Source: Acidobacteriota bacterium (GTDB lineage: Bacteria; Acidobacteriota; Terriglobia; Acidiferrales; UBA7541). Taken from it: a stretch of DNA of 10,483 bases. The notes beneath the pieces are model-generated. The model was not told the DNA's origin. It did not search any database and saw only the letters and a list, made by a program, of their open reading frames with translations. The stretch is from NCBI GenBank assembly GCA_003161495.1, contig PMOP01000220.1:1-10483 (forward strand). The letters are read 5' to 3'. Positions 1 through 6,720 of this stretch are shown here, piece after piece (the first letter of the stretch is position 1; each line of letters starts with the position of its first letter). The position numbers were made by a program, and so were the translations under genes.

Positions 1-465
1 GAAGCCGGCGTCGTAATCTACATCGATCGTCAGCTGGCCGGCCCGTATGGGCGCGACCGATACCGCTACACGCAGGGCCCGTTTGACGAAAATGCCCCGC
101 GCGAGTTCGGCTTTCAAGGGAAGGCTACGCCGAGCGAAACGTATCGAGATGGCCTGAAGGCCCTCAAAGGTTTCGATCGCCTTTCTCCCGAAGAGCAGGA
201 CAAAAAATTGCAGCAAATTGAGAACACCCATCTGTTTGCCCTGCTGCGCGAGAACACCATCGAAGGCATGTTTTCCGATCCCGTGCACGGCGGCAACGTG
301 GACATGGTCGGCTGGCAACTTGTCGGATTCCCCGGACCGCGCATGAGCAATTACGATGAAGTGGAAAAGCACTTCGGCGAAGCGTTCCGCCCCAAACCCA
401 TCAGCCTCGAACAATCCATCGGAAGAAAAGTTCCAACCACCGAAGACCAGGATCTGAAATCATGA
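1..465 (+). CDS. Gluconate 2-dehydrogenase subunit 3 family protein (5' end cut off)
   Basis: The frame is open from base 1 to a TGA at 463-465, giving 154 visible residues; the start lies outside the window. The C-terminal block HGGNVDMVGWQLVGFPGP (about residues 95-112) is the hallmark of the gluconate 2-dehydrogenase subunit 3 family, the small gamma-type subunit of flavoprotein sugar and sugar-acid dehydrogenases. In that family the small subunit usually carries a twin-arginine signal and takes the signal-less flavoprotein across the membrane folded; here the signal would lie in the missing part. The segment before the motif is charged and helical, as expected. The stop overlaps the start of the flavoprotein gene (ATGA), so the two are translationally coupled and should form one complex. 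The family call is secure, but the substrate is unknown: relatives act on gluconate, glucose, fructose or sorbitol. Confidence 0.9.
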   Translation, partial: EAGVVIYIDRQLAGPYGRDRYRYTQGPFDENAPREFGFQGKATPSETYRDGLKALKGFDRLSPEEQDKKLQQIENTHLFALLRENTIEGMFSDPVHGGNVDMVGWQLVGFPGPRMSNYDEVEKHFGEAFRPKPISLEQSIGRKVPTTEDQDLKS

Positions 466-2222
466 AAACCCTGCCGTCGACCGACGTCCTCATCATTGGC
501 AGCGGATGGACCGGCCTGCTTATGGCCAAGGAACTGAGCGGGCGCACACCTCTGTCAATACTCATTCTTGAACGCGGCCGCCCGCGCATGTCCGAATACA
601 TTGACGGCATGGACGAGCTCGAATTTTTTGTGCGTAAGCACATGATGCAAGACCCGTCGACGGACGCCATCGCGCTGCGATACAGCGCGAGCGAGCGCAC
701 TCGTCCCGTTCGCCAATTCGGCGCATTTCTCCCCGGCACCGGCGTTGGCGGAACGGGCGAACACTGGGGAGCGGTTTACCCGCGACTGATGCCGGATTGC
801 TTCGAGATGTACTCGAAAACCGTCGAGCGCTACGGCAAGCAGAAATTGCCGGAAGATCACTCGATTCAGGATTGGGGCATCACCTACGACGAAGTGGAGC
901 CGTACTACGCGCGCTCGGAACGCGAAGTGGGCATTTCCGGAAAAGCGGGAAACCTGAACGGAAAAAAGATTGAGGGCGGCAACATCTTCGAGGGCCCGCG
1001 AAGTTCCGAATATCCGATGGGCCCGACGCTCGTGCCATATTTCCCCACGCTCTTCGGCGCCACGGCAAAATCGCTGGGATACCATCCCTTCGTCAATGCC
1101 ACGGCGATTCCCAGCGCCGAGTACACGAATCCCGACGGGGTCACGCGCCCACCCTGCGCCTTCTGCGGATTCTGCGAACGCACGCCGTGCATGATTGGCG
1201 CCAAAGCTCAGCCCACCAGCGTGTATCTGCCCGTGGTGCGCAAGCGGAAAAGCGTCTCGCTGCGCACCGGCATCACGGTGCGCCGCATCGTGCACGAAAA
1301 AGGCGCGAACGGCGGACGAGCGACCGGCGTTACGTACTTCGACGAATCCGGCGAAGAAGTTTTTCAGCCCGCTGATCTCGTGATCCTCGCGACCTACACT
1401 CTCGGCAACAATCACCTGCTGTTTCTCTCCGGCATCGGCACGCCCTACGACGCTTCGACCGGCAAAGGCACGCTGGGAAAAAATCTGACGCATCAGCTGC
1501 AGTTCGGCGTGAATGTGTTTATGGATAAGCCGCTCAACCGGTTCATGGGCGCAGGCGGCACGGGAATCCGCATGGCCGATTTTGACGCCGACGTTTTTGA
1601 TCACAGCAAAGTGGATTTCATCCGGGGCGGCGTGATTGGCGCGACGATGACCGGCACGCAGCCGATTTCAACCTTCGGCGATCTTCCGCGTTCCATGAAG
1701 TTGCCGCGCTGGGGCTCGGCCTGGAAAAAGGCGTCCGTCGAATGGTATGACCGCGTGGCCAATATCGGGTTTGGCGGGGAACACATTCCGTACGCCGGCA
1801 ATTATTTCGACCTCGACACGACGTACAAGAATCCCGCGGGCGATCCGCTCCTGCGCATGACCATCAACTGGCGGGACAACGAGCGAAAAATGGTCGACTT
1901 CATGAACGCAAAGATGGTCGAGATCGGCCACGCCATGGGCGCGAAAGAAGTGAACCCGTTCCCCGGCTACGGAAATTACGACGTGACGCGCTACCAATCC
2001 ACGCACGTCCAGGGCGGCACCATCATGGCCGCATCGCCCGACCGCGGCGTGGTGAATATGCAGCAGCAACACTGGGACATTTCCAACCTGTTCGTCATCG
2101 GCGCTTCCACGTTCCCCAACAGCGGCGCGGCCAATCCGACGCCGACGATCCTGGCGCTGACCTATCGCACCGCCGACACTATCATGGACAAATATTTGAA
2201 GAAGCCGGGAATGTTGGCGTAG
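462..2222 (+). CDS. GMC-family FAD-dependent sugar/gluconate dehydrogenase, catalytic subunit
   Basis: This 586-residue flavoprotein is the catalytic partner of the preceding small subunit. The ATG overlaps the upstream stop by 4 bp and has AGGA at 449-452, 9 bases away. The N-terminal FAD Rossmann motif is VLIIGSGWTGLL (9-20) with the acidic strand end LILERG (34-39). PGTGVGGTGEHWGAVYPR (91-108) is the second GMC flavin block. The C-terminal GMC domain holds the likely catalytic pair His515 (STHVQGGT) and Asn558 (AANPTPT), 43 residues apart as in bacterial FAD-glucose dehydrogenases. Residues 232-243 form a loop with four cysteines (CAFCGFCERTPC), like the 3Fe-4S loop of those enzymes, suggesting electrons pass by way of the cluster to a cytochrome or quinone. 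There is no signal peptide, which fits co-export with subunit 3. No cytochrome c subunit gene follows; it may lie upstream. It probably acts in the periplasm on a sugar or sugar acid; the exact substrate cannot be read from sequence. Confidence 0.92.
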   Translation: MKTLPSTDVLIIGSGWTGLLMAKELSGRTPLSILILERGRPRMSEYIDGMDELEFFVRKHMMQDPSTDAIALRYSASERTRPVRQFGAFLPGTGVGGTGEHWGAVYPRLMPDCFEMYSKTVERYGKQKLPEDHSIQDWGITYDEVEPYYARSEREVGISGKAGNLNGKKIEGGNIFEGPRSSEYPMGPTLVPYFPTLFGATAKSLGYHPFVNATAIPSAEYTNPDGVTRPPCAFCGFCERTPCMIGAKAQPTSVYLPVVRKRKSVSLRTGITVRRIVHEKGANGGRATGVTYFDESGEEVFQPADLVILATYTLGNNHLLFLSGIGTPYDASTGKGTLGKNLTHQLQFGVNVFMDKPLNRFMGAGGTGIRMADFDADVFDHSKVDFIRGGVIGATMTGTQPISTFGDLPRSMKLPRWGSAWKKASVEWYDRVANIGFGGEHIPYAGNYFDLDTTYKNPAGDPLLRMTINWRDNERKMVDFMNAKMVEIGHAMGAKEVNPFPGYGNYDVTRYQSTHVQGGTIMAASPDRGVVNMQQQHWDISNLFVIGASTFPNSGAANPTPTILALTYRTADTIMDKYLKKPGMLA

Positions 2223-2224
2223 GC

Positions 2225-2256
2225 AGCGCAGCCTGTGAAGGCCGCGCTAGTTTTTT
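2225..2256 (+). terminator. Intrinsic terminator after the dehydrogenase operon
   Basis: The stem AGCGC-A-GCC (2225-2233) pairs with GGC-C-GCGCT (2240-2248) around a TGTGAA loop, with a single A/C mismatch. Two bases later comes a run of six T (2251-2256). It begins three bases after the dehydrogenase stop and overlaps the last codons of the convergent ATPase gene. It is oriented to stop plus-strand transcription; the minus-strand side has no T run. Confidence 0.75.
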
Positions 2257-3866
2257 GAATTTACGTATTGCCGGGTTTCCGCGGTGAGGGCGGCGGCAAC
2301 GGCGCGCACAAGTTGCGGTGTAATGGCGGTCTCCGGAAGTGCTGTTGTTTGGCGAGAAGGCGTATCAATTTGCGGGCGCCGGACCAGCGCTTCCAGGTTC
2401 AGATTTTCCGCCACCTCCTTCACAATATTCACGCCGATTACTTCCAGTCCACGATGAAAGCCTTCGAGCATTGCGTTAAAACACAAATTATTGATCCTGC
2501 GAGGAATGCCCGCGCTCGATTCCGCGATCGCCGCCACCGCTTCGCTCGTAAAAAGATGTTTCCCGGTCCAGCCTGACGCGCGCAGGCGATGCTCGACATA
2601 TTCCGCAGTCTGGTCGGCGTTGAGCAGCTTTAAACTGGACAGGACGGAAATACGTTGGCGCAATTGCACGAGGCTGGGTTTCGTGAGCGTCTCCGCAAGT
2701 TGCGGCTGCCCGGCCAGTACGATTTGAATCAGCTTGGAGTGGGTTGTTTCAAAATCGGAGAGCAGGCGAATTGTTTCCAACACCGGTTCCTGCAAATTTT
2801 GCGCTTCATCCACGATGAGCACGAAGCGGCGCCCGCGCAGCATTTCTTCCAGCAGGGCTTGGTTTAGCGCGCGATGCATGGCGACGACGTCCATCCCCGC
2901 GTGGTCCACTTCCAATTCATTTAATATGAAGCAGAGCAACTCGCGTGAATTGCACTGCGTTTGAAATAAAAACACCACCTGCGCGGAATCGCTCAGATCA
3001 TCCATCAGCTTATTTAGCAGGGTAGTTTTGCCCATGCCGGGCTCGGCCACGAGCACCATGAATCCGCGAAAATGCTCGATCCCTTCCTTGATCGAAGCGA
3101 GCGCCTGGCGATGCGATGGAGTGAAATAGAGAAAAGCCGGGTCCGGCGTCACATCGAAGGGCTGCTGCGGCAGTTTATAAAACGCCAACACATCTTTGGC
3201 ATTCCCTTTTTCGCTTTTTGTGTCGGCAGCGGGCGTCTGCGCATCCATCCCAATTTTTTCTACTTCTGCCGGGACCGACGCATCACGTTCCTCGACATTA
3301 GCCATATCCGAAACACTTTCATTCATCACCCGAGGTTCGTCCGCGATCTCAATCTCCCGTTCATTTCGCTCCTCAATTTCGGCGAGCTTATTATCGTTCT
3401 GTACTGCAGAAATATTTTCCTGCTGGATTGTTGATTCCGTCACGGATGGAACCAGCGCGGGAATTTCAGCCGGAAGAATGGGCGCAGGATTCTCCGGCGG
3501 AATTGGCGTGGAATCCATTTTCATCTCCTCTGATTTGCCCAGCGCAGGAAAATCAATGGACGCAGCGAGCCAGTCCGCGGAATTTTCCGGCACTTTGCTG
3601 TTCGCAGTTTCCCGAGGAGTGTATTCAAGGCCTGTACTCAGCAAAAGTTCCGAAGGTTGCGCCGGCGATGCCACACGTTGCAAACGTTGCGTCGATTTAT
3701 TCACCGGCACCGGTCGGGCCAGGCGCGGTGAGGGCGACGCATAAAACGTATAGGGAATTCCGGTCGCCATTTTCCTGGTGCTCACGGACCGAACCAGCAG
3801 CCCGAAAAGAAAAATGCACGTTCCGTACGCGACATTGGGGTCAATCCCTGCAGTTAGCCAATTCAT
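2247..3866 (-). CDS. ExeA/GspA-like AAA+ ATPase with N-terminal hydrophobic segment and acidic linker
   Basis: With the ATG at 3866 the protein has 539 residues. The C-terminal half is an ExeA/GspA-type AAA+ module. It opens with FYKLPQQPFDVTPDPAFLYF (229-248) and then has Walker A AEPGMGKTT (274-282), Walker B VLIVDEAQN (349-357), a sensor-1 strand IQIVLAGQPQL (381-391), arginines in LRQRI (402-406) and sensor 2 GIPRRINNLC (453-462). Relatives power secretion or peptidoglycan-linked assembly (GspA/ExeA), or act as transposition-type ATPases. Residues 11-28 are hydrophobic and could be a membrane anchor, followed by an unstructured Pro/Glu-rich linker to about 226. The start is uncertain. The frame stays open to 4118, and the ATG at 4049 has a good GAGG site, but codons upstream of 3866 are rich in rare ones (ATA, TTA, CTA, AGG) and that stretch contains repeat-like sequence. 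ATG 3770 is another option, without the hydrophobic segment. No secretion genes are adjacent, so the role is open. Confidence 0.85.
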   Translation of the reverse strand: MNWLTAGIDPNVAYGTCIFLFGLLVRSVSTRKMATGIPYTFYASPSPRLARPVPVNKSTQRLQRVASPAQPSELLLSTGLEYTPRETANSKVPENSADWLAASIDFPALGKSEEMKMDSTPIPPENPAPILPAEIPALVPSVTESTIQQENISAVQNDNKLAEIEERNEREIEIADEPRVMNESVSDMANVEERDASVPAEVEKIGMDAQTPAADTKSEKGNAKDVLAFYKLPQQPFDVTPDPAFLYFTPSHRQALASIKEGIEHFRGFMVLVAEPGMGKTTLLNKLMDDLSDSAQVVFLFQTQCNSRELLCFILNELEVDHAGMDVVAMHRALNQALLEEMLRGRRFVLIVDEAQNLQEPVLETIRLLSDFETTHSKLIQIVLAGQPQLAETLTKPSLVQLRQRISVLSSLKLLNADQTAEYVEHRLRASGWTGKHLFTSEAVAAIAESSAGIPRRINNLCFNAMLEGFHRGLEVIGVNIVKEVAENLNLEALVRRPQIDTPSRQTTALPETAITPQLVRAVAAALTAETRQYVNSKN

Positions 3867-4108
3867 GGTTGGTCTTTTCAGATCCTCCTCGAAGAAGCCA
3901 AGTGCGCCAATCGGCAGCGCAGCCCATTTCGGTTCAAGCCCATTGTGGATACAAAGCCAGAGAATGGCGATAGGCTGGTCGCTACAAAATTTCTGGTCCC
4001 CGTGTACTAGTACTTGCCTGAGGTTTATTAAGTCACCATTTATCAGCATTTTACCTCGAGCAATGACCTGCCATCTGGCGTGAGCCAGAGGCCGTGCCCA
4101 GCCTTTTC

Positions 4109-4137
4109 TTTGTAGCACCCGCCTCCAGGCGGCATTC
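4109..4137 (+). repeat. Half copy of REP-like palindromic repeat
   Basis: TTTGTAGCACC is followed by the hairpin CCGCCT-CC-AGGCGG (4119-4132) and GGCATTCG. This matches the left arm of the complete element after gatA: TTGTAGC, one variable base, a CC...GG hairpin with a compensated stem, then GGCAT. Stem bases differ from the other copy but still pair, as expected of a mobile or selected palindrome. The right arm is not recognisable, so the copy is truncated or decayed. Confidence 0.55.
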
Positions 4138-4167
4138 GCTCGGCTCAGCGATAGCCAACCTGGCTTA

Positions 4168-4176
4168 TGCTAGAAT
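4168..4176 (+). promoter_or_regulatory. Extended -10 promoter for gatCA
   Basis: TGC-TAGAAT is an extended -10 box (TGnTANAAT) 34 bases before the gatC ATG, giving a transcript start near 4183 and a short leader containing the AAGGAG ribosome site at 4193-4198. No clear -35 box is visible, which is common for extended -10 promoters. Confidence 0.5.
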
Positions 4177-4210
4177 CTTGCACTTGAATCTGAAGGAGTT
4201 GGGTAAGGCT

Positions 4211-4510
4211 ATGAAGATCAGCAGGGAAGACGTTTTGAAAGTGGCGGCTCTGGCGAATCTAGAGTTGTCCCACGAGGAAGTGGATACCTATCGCAGCCAC
4301 CTCGACGATATTTTGACATACATCGATAAGTTGAATGAGATTGACACTTCAGGCGTCGAGCCGCTAACGCAAGTGGTGGCAGCCTCCGCGGATGATTCGT
4401 CCCTGCGTGAAGACGTCATCGTGCGCGCCGATATCATCGCGGAAGTTCTCCAGGGAGCGCCCGACCCCGAGGCGCCCTACTTTCGTGTCCCCAGGGTGAT
4501 CGAAAAGTGA
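4211..4510 (+). CDS. gatC: Asp-tRNA(Asn)/Glu-tRNA(Gln) amidotransferase subunit C
   Basis: The 99-residue protein has the normal GatC length and pattern: the N-terminal helix ISREDVLKVAALANLELSHE (3-22), the middle helix ILTYIDKLNEIDTSGVEPL (around 34-52), and the C-terminal DAP-like segment APDPEAPYFRVPRVIEK. GatC is the wrapping subunit that stabilises GatA on GatB in the cytoplasmic complex turning misacylated Glu-tRNA(Gln) or Asp-tRNA(Asn) into Gln-tRNA or Asn-tRNA. The ATG at 4211 is chosen because the family begins here. The frame is open upstream to an ATG at 4094, but that extension runs through a palindromic repeat and the promoter. AAGGAG at 4193-4198 is 12 bases from the start, slightly far; AAGG at 4205-4208 is closer but very near. 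The stop overlaps the gatA GTG. Confidence 0.95.
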   Translation: MKISREDVLKVAALANLELSHEEVDTYRSHLDDILTYIDKLNEIDTSGVEPLTQVVAASADDSSLREDVIVRADIIAEVLQGAPDPEAPYFRVPRVIEK

Positions 4511-5952
4511 GCGCCACAGCTATATGGACGATTCCCGAAGTCCGCTCGGCTCTGGATGCCCGGAAAATTTCGGCGCGCGAGCTGGTGAAGGAATTCTACG
4601 CGCGCATCGAACGGCGCAACGCAGAACTCAACATTTTTCTGGCCCTTTCGCCCGAGCGCGCCTATGCCCAGGCGGACAAGGTTGATGCCGCCATCGCCGC
4701 CGGTGACGCCCTTCCGGCGCTGGCCGGCGTACCCGTGGCGGTGAAAGATGTCATCAGCACGCACGGCATCCCAACTACGTGCGGCTCGCGCATTCTGCAG
4801 GGCTACCGGCCGGCCTACGACGCGACAGCGGTTACGCGGCTCGAACGCGCCGGCGCGATTGTCCTCGGCAAAACGAATTGCGACGAATTTGCGATGGGCA
4901 GTTCGAATGAAAACTCCGCCTATGGGCCCGTGCGTAACCCTGTTGCGACCGATTATGTTCCGGGTGGCTCAAGTGGAGGTTCAGCGGCTGCGGTCGCTGC
5001 AAATCTCGCTGTGGCCGCACTTGGCACTGACACGGGCGGTTCGATCCGGCAGCCCGGTTCATTTTGCGGCGTCCCGGCGCTGAACCCGAGCTACGGCCGC
5101 GTATCGCGTTACGGCCTGATCGCCTACGCCTCGTCGCTCGATCGGATTGGGCCCTTCGCGCACACTGCCAGCGATGTCGCCACAGTTTTGTCCGTCATTG
5201 CCGGGCGCGACCCTCGCGATTCGACTTCGGCTTCCGTACCCGTGCCCGATTACGTTGCCGGCATCGGAAAATCCCTGCACGGTTTGCGCATTGGCATTCC
5301 TGACGATTATTTTGGCGAGGGAATCGATCCCGAAGTGCGGAAGAAAATCGAGGCGGGGATCGCTTTGCTCGAAAAGCTGGGATGCAAGCGCGTGTCCATC
5401 CGCATGCCGAACACGGAATACGCCATCGCGGCGTACTACATCATCGCCACCGCCGAGGCTAGCTCCAATCTGGCGCGCTACGACGGCGTGCGGTACGGTC
5501 CGCGTGTTCCGGGCGCGACGCTGATTGAGATGTACCAAAAAACGCGCGGTCGAGGCTTTGGCGCCGAAGTGAAACGGCGTATCGTCCTCGGAACCTACGT
5601 CCTTTCGGCGGGATATTACGATGCGTACTACTTGAAGGGACAAAAGGTTCGCACCTTGATCGCCCGGGATTTTCGCGAAGCGTTTGAAAAAGTGGACGCC
5701 ATCGTTACACCCACTTCGCCTGTCCCGGCGTTTCGCCTCGGCGAGCGAACCGCGAATCCGCTGCAAATGTATCTTGCTGATATATATACCGTTACGGGAT
5801 CTCTGGCAGGCGTTCCCGGCATTTCGGTGCCTTCCGGGAAGACAGCCTCCGGCCTGCCTGTCGGTTTGCAAATCTATGGGCCGGCTTTTGGAGAAGACCG
5901 CGTGCTCCACATGGCTCATGCGTTCGAGCAGGCCGGCGGTCAAGAGTTGTAG
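4507..5952 (+). CDS. gatA: Asp-tRNA(Asn)/Glu-tRNA(Gln) amidotransferase subunit A
   Basis: This 481-residue amidase-signature enzyme is the glutaminase/amidase subunit of GatCAB; it releases ammonia from glutamine for transfer to the tRNA-bound acid on GatB. The Ser-cisSer-Lys triad is intact: Lys80 (AVKD), Ser155 (GGSSGGSAA) and Ser179 (TDTGGSIRQPGSFCG). Arg358 (KRRIVLGTYVLSAGYYDAYY) and Asp425 (MYLAD) occupy the positions that bind glutamine in characterised GatA, and LAGVPGISVP (433-442) is the usual C-terminal block. It starts with GTG at 4507, overlapping the gatC stop (GTGA), with AGGG at 4493-4496, 10 bases away. Length is normal. gatB is not downstream and must be elsewhere, a common arrangement. 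The TAG stop is formed by the first bases of a REP-like repeat (TTGTAGCG), so the extreme C-terminus may have been set by insertion of that element. Confidence 0.97.
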   Translation: MSATAIWTIPEVRSALDARKISARELVKEFYARIERRNAELNIFLALSPERAYAQADKVDAAIAAGDALPALAGVPVAVKDVISTHGIPTTCGSRILQGYRPAYDATAVTRLERAGAIVLGKTNCDEFAMGSSNENSAYGPVRNPVATDYVPGGSSGGSAAAVAANLAVAALGTDTGGSIRQPGSFCGVPALNPSYGRVSRYGLIAYASSLDRIGPFAHTASDVATVLSVIAGRDPRDSTSASVPVPDYVAGIGKSLHGLRIGIPDDYFGEGIDPEVRKKIEAGIALLEKLGCKRVSIRMPNTEYAIAAYYIIATAEASSNLARYDGVRYGPRVPGATLIEMYQKTRGRGFGAEVKRRIVLGTYVLSAGYYDAYYLKGQKVRTLIARDFREAFEKVDAIVTPTSPVPAFRLGERTANPLQMYLADIYTVTGSLAGVPGISVPSGKTASGLPVGLQIYGPAFGEDRVLHMAHAFEQAGGQEL

Positions 5953-6015
5953 CGCCAACCTTCAGGTTGGCATCCGTATTTAAGGCCGATGCCCACCTAA
6001 AGGTGGCCGCTACAA
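5947..6015. repeat. REP/BIME-like palindromic element, complete
   Basis: This 69-bp element is bounded by a perfect 8-bp terminal inverted repeat, TTGTAGCG (5947-5954) and CGCTACAA (6008-6015). Just inside each end is a small hairpin: GCCAACCT-TC-AGGTTGGC (5954-5971) and CCACCT-AA-AGGTGG (5993-6006). About 20 bases separate them. The two-hairpin layout resembles paired REP/BIME or RAYT-mobilised elements. It begins inside the gatA stop codon and could also slow or stop transcription of gatCA, although no T run follows. Confidence 0.7.
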
Positions 6016-6246
6016 AGGTGGACGAGAGGAAAAGATTGGTGGCACTGATTTTGTCCCACGAAACGCAGAGTGTTCCGAATGTGCACAAAATTTCGTAGAA
6101 CGGTACAAAAAACAGTACACTTTTTCAGTTCGGGATCTTGCCAACCTTGCCTCGTTGCGATTCCTTTCCAAAGATTTCCCCGCTAAAGCGTTTGCTTCGT
6201 AATATTTGCAAAATCAAACGGTGAGCCCTCCCCCCGAATCGTAAAA

Positions 6247-6263
6247 CGGCAGGAATATTGCTT
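6247..6263 (+). promoter_or_regulatory. Candidate sigma-54 promoter (-24/-12)
   Basis: CGGCAGGAATATTGCTT contains GG (6248-6249) and GC (6260-6261) separated by exactly 10 bases, with the GGCA and TTGCT cores of the sigma-54 consensus. It differs from TGGCACG-N4-TTGCW only at the first T and at the C after GGCA. Transcription would start near 6272, leaving a leader of about 90 bases before the small HTH gene. Found by eye; no enhancer-binding site was identified. Confidence 0.45.
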
Positions 6264-6316
6264 GGAAATCAGTGGCTCCGTGTGCCGCATTCCGAGTTTT
6301 TTGCGGAGCGGAATGG

Positions 6317-6344
6317 AACGCGGCAAAAAGAACGCGGCAAAAAG
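6317..6344 (+). repeat. Perfect 14-bp tandem duplication
   Basis: AACGCGGCAAAAAG occurs twice back to back (6317-6330 and 6331-6344), directly followed by the GAAGGA ribosome site region of the small HTH gene. It could be a slippage duplication or a repeated regulator site in the leader. Confidence 0.8.
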
Positions 6345-6361
6345 ATGAAGGATGGCATGGG

Positions 6362-6580
6362 ATGATCACCGTTAAATCCACGCAGAAAATTTACACCGAA
6401 GATGAAATTTCCCGCCTAACGGGAATCTGCAGCGAGCATCTTCGCGGTGTTGCCCGCAGCAGACATCTCGGCTCCATAGTGCGCGCCGCTGAAGCCGTCG
6501 CCGGGCAAACGGAACGCTGGCAATTCTCGAACACGGACTTGAGTGTCCTCACTGCCCTGTTCCCCCGCTGTGAACACTGA
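6362..6580 (+). CDS. Small HTH/excisionase-like protein, function unknown
   Basis: This 72-residue protein starts at ATG 6362 with GAAGGA at 6347-6352, 9 bases away. The frame is open further upstream to 6272, but that part crosses the tandem repeat and lacks a ribosome site. YTEDEISRLTGICSEHLRGV (11-30) fits a helix-turn-helix of the MerR/excisionase kind, ARSRHLGSI (31-39) resembles a wing turn, and WQFSNTDLSVL (53-63) resembles the closing segment in which such proteins end with a W-x-F...DL. It has the feel of a conserved acidobacterial hypothetical, which is an impression and not a database match. It may bind DNA as a small regulator. It stands alone, behind a sigma-54-like promoter and with no phage genes nearby, so a classical excisionase role is unlikely. 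Confidence 0.65.
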   Translation: MITVKSTQKIYTEDEISRLTGICSEHLRGVARSRHLGSIVRAAEAVAGQTERWQFSNTDLSVLTALFPRCEH

Positions 6581-6593
6581 AGGCGGGCCCTTC
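6579..6593 (+). terminator. Weak stem-loop after the small HTH gene
   Basis: GAAGG (6579-6583) pairs with CCTTC (6589-6593) around CGGGC, starting within the stop codon. Only a short pyrimidine-rich tail (TTCG) follows, so termination would be weak at best. Confidence 0.25.
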
Positions 6594-6720
6594 TTCGCTG
6601 TTCCTGCAAAATCAATTTAGCACCGTTGCGTGGGGTTCCCCATGCGCGCTATCCTCGAAACATACGAAAAACCTGTATGGCTTTACTAGCATCGTAAAAG
6701 CCAGTGCAGGAAGCGCGTTA

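Larger units (their letters stand above)
3867..4210. other. Intergenic stretch between the ATPase gene and gatC
   Basis: This divergent gap is open in the ATPase frame but looks non-coding. It holds a right-end octamer CGCTACAA at 3980-3987 (same as the right end of the element after gatA), a left-arm hairpin of the same repeat type at 4109-4137, and the gatC promoter at 4168-4176. A small stem CTGGC/GCCAG lies around 4069-4082. If the ATPase starts at 4049, part of this stretch is coding after all. Confidence 0.5.
6016..6361. other. Intergenic leader between the gatA repeat and the small HTH gene
   Basis: No coding potential is visible on either strand. The stretch is AT-richer than its surroundings around 6090-6130, where GTAC occurs twice (GTAC-AAAAAACA-GTAC, 6103-6118). 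CGCTAAAGCG (6181-6190) is a short inverted repeat. The downstream part holds a sigma-54-like promoter (6247-6263) and a 14-bp tandem duplication (6317-6344). Confidence 0.6.

Noticed and set aside
555..1604. Long minus-strand open frame opposite the GMC dehydrogenase
   Set aside because: It mirrors a clear enzyme gene in high-GC DNA and its translation shows no recognisable domain.
4094..4210. Upstream ATG at 4094 for gatC
   Set aside because: The extension runs through a palindromic repeat and the promoter; GatC proteins start at the ATG at 4211.
5059..5958. Long minus-strand open frame opposite gatA
   Set aside because: Shadow of gatA, which has all catalytic residues; the antisense product has no family features.
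6317..6344. Tandem repeat as a CRISPR fragment
   Set aside because: Only two units, directly adjacent with no spacers, and no cas genes.
6362..6580. Small HTH protein as a phage excisionase with an attachment site nearby
   Set aside because: No integrase, tRNA end or phage gene in the window; only the fold resemblance supports it.
6628..6645. GCGTGGGG/CCCCATGC hairpin as a terminator
   Set aside because: The loop would be two bases and no T run follows; left unannotated.
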